Below, one piece after another: positions 61,348 through 64,000 of a stretch of DNA of 64,000 nt. Numbering within the stretch: position 1 is the first letter of the stretch; each line of letters opens with the position of its first letter. The stretch is from an uncultured Bdellovibrionales bacterium (GTDB taxonomy: Bacteria > Bdellovibrionota > Bdellovibrionia > Bdellovibrionales > UBA1609), in the NCBI GenBank assembly GCA_903833275.1, contig CAILEP010000007.1:62001-126000 (forward strand), given 5' to 3'. The notes beneath the pieces were generated by a model. It was not told where the DNA came from. It did no database searches and was given only the letters and a program-made list of their open reading frames with translations. The translations under genes and the position numbers were made by a program.

Positions 61348-62099
61348 TCGTCGAAACCCACATCGGTCATCTGGGATTGAAAGTGTTCGTTTAATTCTCG
61401 ATCAACGATCGTTGCGGAGCATTGGTGGTGGTGAAGCGATCGCGCCAGAGGCGCTTGGGCCAACCTTAAATCGGCGAGTAGCGAAAATCGCGAGGCAAGA
61501 ATTGTCGCAAGCGGAGACGAATACTCCATGGTGACCCTTTGGTTTTGAAAGAAATTTTCGACGGGGTGATACTCAGGTGCCATTTGTAGCGGCGGGCTGG
61601 CGCGAACTAAGAGCCGGCCTGAATCGAATTGCGAGACCGCAAAACTCATTTTGTTTCGAGCGGCATGAGCTGAAAATCGAGATTCTTGGTCTGACGAATC
61701 GATAATGGCATGTTGAACGGCGGCCAAGGCAATCTGTGCCGATGTAATGCGGGCCAATTCGGCCACGCAAATGGCGATGGCCGGCGCATTTGCATTCGCT
61801 TCGGCCGCCGCCAAACGTTTCTGCCAAACGCTCTTTGAGCGCATTAGTCGTCTTGCTGCCGAGTTATGCCTTAGCAATTCATTTAGCTTCTTGGCGCGCT
61901 GATCTTGAAGGCTAAATACCGCATGATCACATTCAGCTGCGGCCCGAACTTCAAATTTTAAAATCAATGCAAGCCCGGCGACGGCCGAGAGAATGACTAG
62001 GGTCACCGGGGCGAAGATCATTAAGGCAACGGTGATAAAGCCAGCAGATCGTTTTCGGTTAATTTCTGTTCGACTTTCAGCAGTTCGTACTTTGCGCAC
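61344..62099 (-). CDS. TadG-like pilus-associated protein
   Basis: 251 residues from GTG 62099, with AGAGGT 4-5 bases upstream; a longer frame from ATG 62123 or further is possible. One helix near the N-terminus (about 20-47, GFITVALMIFAPVTLVILSAVAGLALILKF) follows a Lys/Arg-rich leader, then a helical coiled stretch with many Ala and Gln. This resembles TadE/TadG minor proteins of Tad pili. It overlaps the TadE-like gene by 79 bases and the next frame by 4 bases. Confidence 0.6.
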   Translation of the reverse strand: MRKVRTAESRTEINRKRSAGFITVALMIFAPVTLVILSAVAGLALILKFEVRAAAECDHAVFSLQDQRAKKLNELLRHNSAARRLMRSKSVWQKRLAAAEANANAPAIAICVAELARITSAQIALAAVQHAIIDSSDQESRFSAHAARNKMSFAVSQFDSGRLLVRASPPLQMAPEYHPVENFFQNQRVTMEYSSPLATILASRFSLLADLRLAQAPLARSLHHHQCSATIVDRELNEHFQSQMTDVGFDE

Positions 62100-62458
62100 G
62101 GCGACCTCTTTCGATTGCACCATTCGACAGACCCGGTTATTGCCCATCGATTTTTCGAGCCCTCTTTTTTTTGAACGATAACAACAGGGTCGCGGTGGAT
62201 GCGCCCCCACGGGAGTACGTGCAGTGCCTCTCGCAAGTGTGAGGCGCAATCGCGGCCCAGTCGAATTTCACAGCGCAATCTTTGGTAGAGCTGGTATTCG
62301 ATCCAGAGGCGAGAAACGCCCATGCTAAAGGGTTGAGCCCGCGCTAGGCAAAAGACCATGGCGATGGCGGAGGTCACAATTAAGCTCTCAATGAGAGCCG
62401 ACCCCGTTCGGCCGAACGAACTACTTTGGGCCGAAAGTTTATTTGCTGCGAGAAGCAT
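62021..62458 (-). CDS. TadE-like pseudopilin
   Basis: 145 residues. The leader SSSFGRTG precedes SALIESLIVTSAIAMVFCLA, a class III pilin-type segment with Glu at position 5 after the Gly. The rest has three Cys-containing stretches (LRCEIRLGRDC, EWCNRKRSPC) that may form disulfides. It overlaps the Flp pilin gene by 20 bases and the TadG-like gene at the other end. Type is clear; exact role as minor pilin is inferred. Confidence 0.72.
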   Translation of the reverse strand: MLLAANKLSAQSSSFGRTGSALIESLIVTSAIAMVFCLARAQPFSMGVSRLWIEYQLYQRLRCEIRLGRDCASHLREALHVLPWGRIHRDPVVIVQKKEGSKNRWAITGSVEWCNRKRSPCAKYELLKVEQKLTENDLLALSPLP

Positions 62459-62756
62459 TCGCGTCGCTCGCCGACCCCGTCATGAAGTCGCTCATGTCTT
62501 TTTTCGAATAGTCGCTCGAGGTTACGGCATCAAATCGAACCGGATTTTCTTTGTCGCCTTGAATCGCTTTGGTGATCTGAGCAAATTTGGCCGAAACAGA
62601 GTGACCCATCACGCGAACCACACTCATCGTGGCCACCGCCATCAATGCGGTGAGAATAAGGTATTCGACTAAGCTTTGCCCGCTTTGGCCTTGTCGACAT
62701 CTTTGTTTGCGCGAATTTCTAGATCTCAGTTTTTTAATTCTCATAAGCCCTCTCAT
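62439..62756 (-). CDS. Flp/Fap-type major pilin
   Basis: 105 residues, or 101 if it starts at the second ATG (62744), which has AGAGGG just upstream. A basic leader RQGQSG precedes QSLVEYLILTALMAVATMSVVRVMG, matching Flp pilin signals where prepilin peptidase cleaves after Gly and Glu stands at position 5. The mature part is longer than the usual 50-60 residues and ends Ser/Ala/Asp-rich. It heads the second Tad locus. The pilus motor and secretin genes are 12-15 kb upstream (44.9-47.4 kb). Confidence 0.82.
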   Translation of the reverse strand: MRGLMRIKKLRSRNSRKQRCRQGQSGQSLVEYLILTALMAVATMSVVRVMGHSVSAKFAQITKAIQGDKENPVRFDAVTSSDYSKKDMSDFMTGSASDANASRSK

Positions 62757-62895
62757 TGAGAGAGCTCATTGCAAATTCAAATCCAAATTAAGGGTGGATT
62801 TCGGCTACGTGGGGTACGAAATGCTCCGGATGTCCGAATAGGGTTCGAAGTGCGGACGAATCCGCACGGATTGAATTTTACAATTTAATGGGAGC

Positions 62896-63708
62896 TTAGC
62901 GCTTCTTGGCTTTGCCTTTGCTTTTGGGCTTTGCCTTTGCTTTTGCCGGAGTCGCTTTTTTGATTTTTGCAGGCTTTGCTTTGGCAGCCTTCGCCATTTT
63001 TTCTTTAGCGAGTTTTGCTTTGAGCGCAGCCGCTTTGATTTTCTTCGCTTGATCTTCGGCGCGCTTTTTGTCGGCGGCAGCCTTAGCTTTAGCGCGCGCT
63101 GCTTCAATTTTTTCTTTAGCAGCCGCTTTTGCGGCGGCCTCTTTCGCTTTGGCTTTTTGAAGAGCCTCTTTTTTCTTTTCAATAAGGGCGAGAGCTTTTT
63201 CTTTCGCGGCCGCTTTGGCTGCAAGAGCTTTCTCTTTCGACTTCTCTTTGGCTTCGATAGCTTTCTGTTTTGCTTTCGTTTTGGCTTCGGCAATACGAGC
63301 TTTTTCTTTGGCCTTTTGGTCGGCAATTTTGGCTCTTTCTTTAGCGCGTTCGTCAGCGGCAGCTTGTTTTGCTGCTTGAGCTGCAGAGCGAGTGGCTTCG
63401 CGGGCGGCAACGCGGGCGGCTTTAGCTTCAGCCTTAATTCGGGCCTTTTCTTCAGCGCGGGCGCGAGCTTCGGCTTGGGTTGCAGCCATGGCGGCAGCAG
63501 CTTCTTGCGCTTTTAGGGCTTTACGGCGCTGCATAATTTTGGTCAAAATCTCATAGGCTTCACGTTGCAAGCCATTGTCGTAAACAAAGCTATAAAACCC
63601 TTGAATTTCAGGGCTTTGACGAAATTTTTTGGCAGTTGTAGGTAGGCTCTCTGAAGCCTTAAAGTCGATAAAATTGCCGTCTTTTGATAAGTTCGGTTTG
63701 TTTGCCAT
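62896..63708 (-). CDS. Lys/Ala-rich histone-like protein
   Basis: 270 residues. A globular N-terminal domain (about 1-70, FIDFKASESLPTTAKKFRQSPEIQGFYSFVYDNG) is followed by about 200 residues of Ala/Lys/Glu repeats (AKEKARIAEAKTKAKQKAIEAKEK) and a very basic tail (KAKPKSKGKAKKR). This resembles histone H1-like or AlgP/Hc1-type DNA-compacting proteins. No signal peptide, so cytoplasmic and probably nucleoid-associated. SD AGGAG lies 5 bases before the ATG. The basic C-terminus fits DNA binding; the globular part is not recognised. Confidence 0.65.
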   Translation of the reverse strand: MANKPNLSKDGNFIDFKASESLPTTAKKFRQSPEIQGFYSFVYDNGLQREAYEILTKIMQRRKALKAQEAAAAMAATQAEARARAEEKARIKAEAKAARVAAREATRSAAQAAKQAAADERAKERAKIADQKAKEKARIAEAKTKAKQKAIEAKEKSKEKALAAKAAAKEKALALIEKKKEALQKAKAKEAAAKAAAKEKIEAARAKAKAAADKKRAEDQAKKIKAAALKAKLAKEKMAKAAKAKPAKIKKATPAKAKAKPKSKGKAKKR

Positions 63709-63799
63709 AACTCTCCTCTAAAATTCTTTCGCATGCTAGATTAGCCCAACAATTAAGTCAATGCCCCTTAATCCCCTTTTTCTGCGGAGTGCTTTCACC

Positions 63800-64000
63800 A
63801 TGCAGCTTCTCTCAGGGTCACAAGTCGCTGAAAAAAAGCGCCTCGAGATCAAAATCAAGGTTCGTCAATTTGCCTTCGACCATGGCCGGCCACCTGGGCT
63901 CGCTGTTGTATTGGTTGGTGACGACCCCGCTAGCCAAGTTTACGTCAAAAATAAAATCAAGGCCTGTAGCGACACCGGCATTCAGTCTTTTCACAATCAA
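63800..64000 (+). CDS. folD: FolD, N-terminal part (cut by window edge)
   Basis: 67 residues are visible from ATG 63800, with GGAG 10 bases upstream. The frame QLLSGSQVAEKKRLEIKIKVRQF ... LAVVLVGDDPASQVYVKNKIKAC is the N-terminal substrate domain of methylenetetrahydrofolate dehydrogenase/cyclohydrolase, including the YVKNK segment with catalytic Lys. FolD makes 10-formyl- and 5,10-methylene-tetrahydrofolate for one-carbon metabolism. The remaining three quarters lie outside the window. Confidence 0.93.
   Translation, partial: MQLLSGSQVAEKKRLEIKIKVRQFAFDHGRPPGLAVVLVGDDPASQVYVKNKIKACSDTGIQSFHNQ

Noticed and set aside
62805-63410. 201-residue Lys/Pro/Arg-rich frame on the minus strand
   Set aside because: It is the shifted reading of the Lys/Ala-rich gene 62896-63708, which has a good ribosome site and a globular start.

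Overview
The window looks like a chromosome segment of a Gram-negative bacterium of the Bdellovibrionota, close to the non-predatory or predatory Bdellovibrio-type lineages. The evidence is the combination of a polar-flagellum export operon with FlhF/FlhG, a TolQ/TolR-AgmX-TPR-beta-barrel operon like the gliding machinery of myxobacteria and Bdellovibrio, many lipoproteins, and an RpoH and a FolD of proteobacterial type. No rRNA, tRNA, CRISPR array, insertion sequence or prophage was seen. The assignment is inference from gene content only.

Layout. (1) 1-10.6 kb is an electron-transfer locus. A leftward operon encodes a membrane-anchored Fe-S/flavin oxidoreductase, a 27-haem c-type lipoprotein and a b-type membrane protein cut by the window edge. 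A divergent rightward operon encodes an outer-membrane beta-barrel, a 30-haem periplasmic cytochrome and a TlpA-like thioredoxin. A Crp/Fnr regulator lies next to it. Together these parts could carry electrons from NAD(P)H or quinol across the periplasm and outer membrane. (2) 11.4-22.2 kb is a ten-gene leftward operon: TolQ, two TolR-like proteins, a 1009-residue TPR protein, a small exported protein, an AgmX/TonB-like protein, a lipoprotein, a beta-barrel, a repeat protein and a vWA-domain lipoprotein. It resembles the Agl-Glt gliding motor of Myxococcus, with a CglB-like adhesin at its end. (3) 22.6-29.2 kb is mixed housekeeping: a lipoprotein, PcrA helicase, ribosomal protein S14, an FMN reductase, a SPOR protein and SuhB.

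(4) 29.3-40.8 kb is the flagellar operon fliLMNOPQR-flhBAFG-fliA, read from a clear sigma-54 promoter. (5) 40.8-44.2 kb holds rpoH, a PHA-system-type small protein and aspS. (6) 44.2-47.4 kb has a structured intergenic region, an unknown gene and CpaF/CpaC genes of a Tad-type pilus. (7) 47.5-55 kb holds methionine and one-carbon genes: metH, and a homocysteine-methyltransferase/MetF fusion whose zinc ligands are lost, with a transglutaminase-like exported protein between them. (8) 54.9-64 kb has a receiver-kinase hybrid, a Met/Gly-repeat exported protein, an amidohydrolase, a second Tad locus (Flp pilin, TadE/TadG-like, CpaB-like), a Lys/Ala-rich histone-like protein and the start of folD.

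The strongest candidates for an under-described system are the two-operon multihaem conduit at the left and the all-in-one gliding operon carrying a surface adhesin. Annotations of function come from motif recognition by eye; no database search was run.
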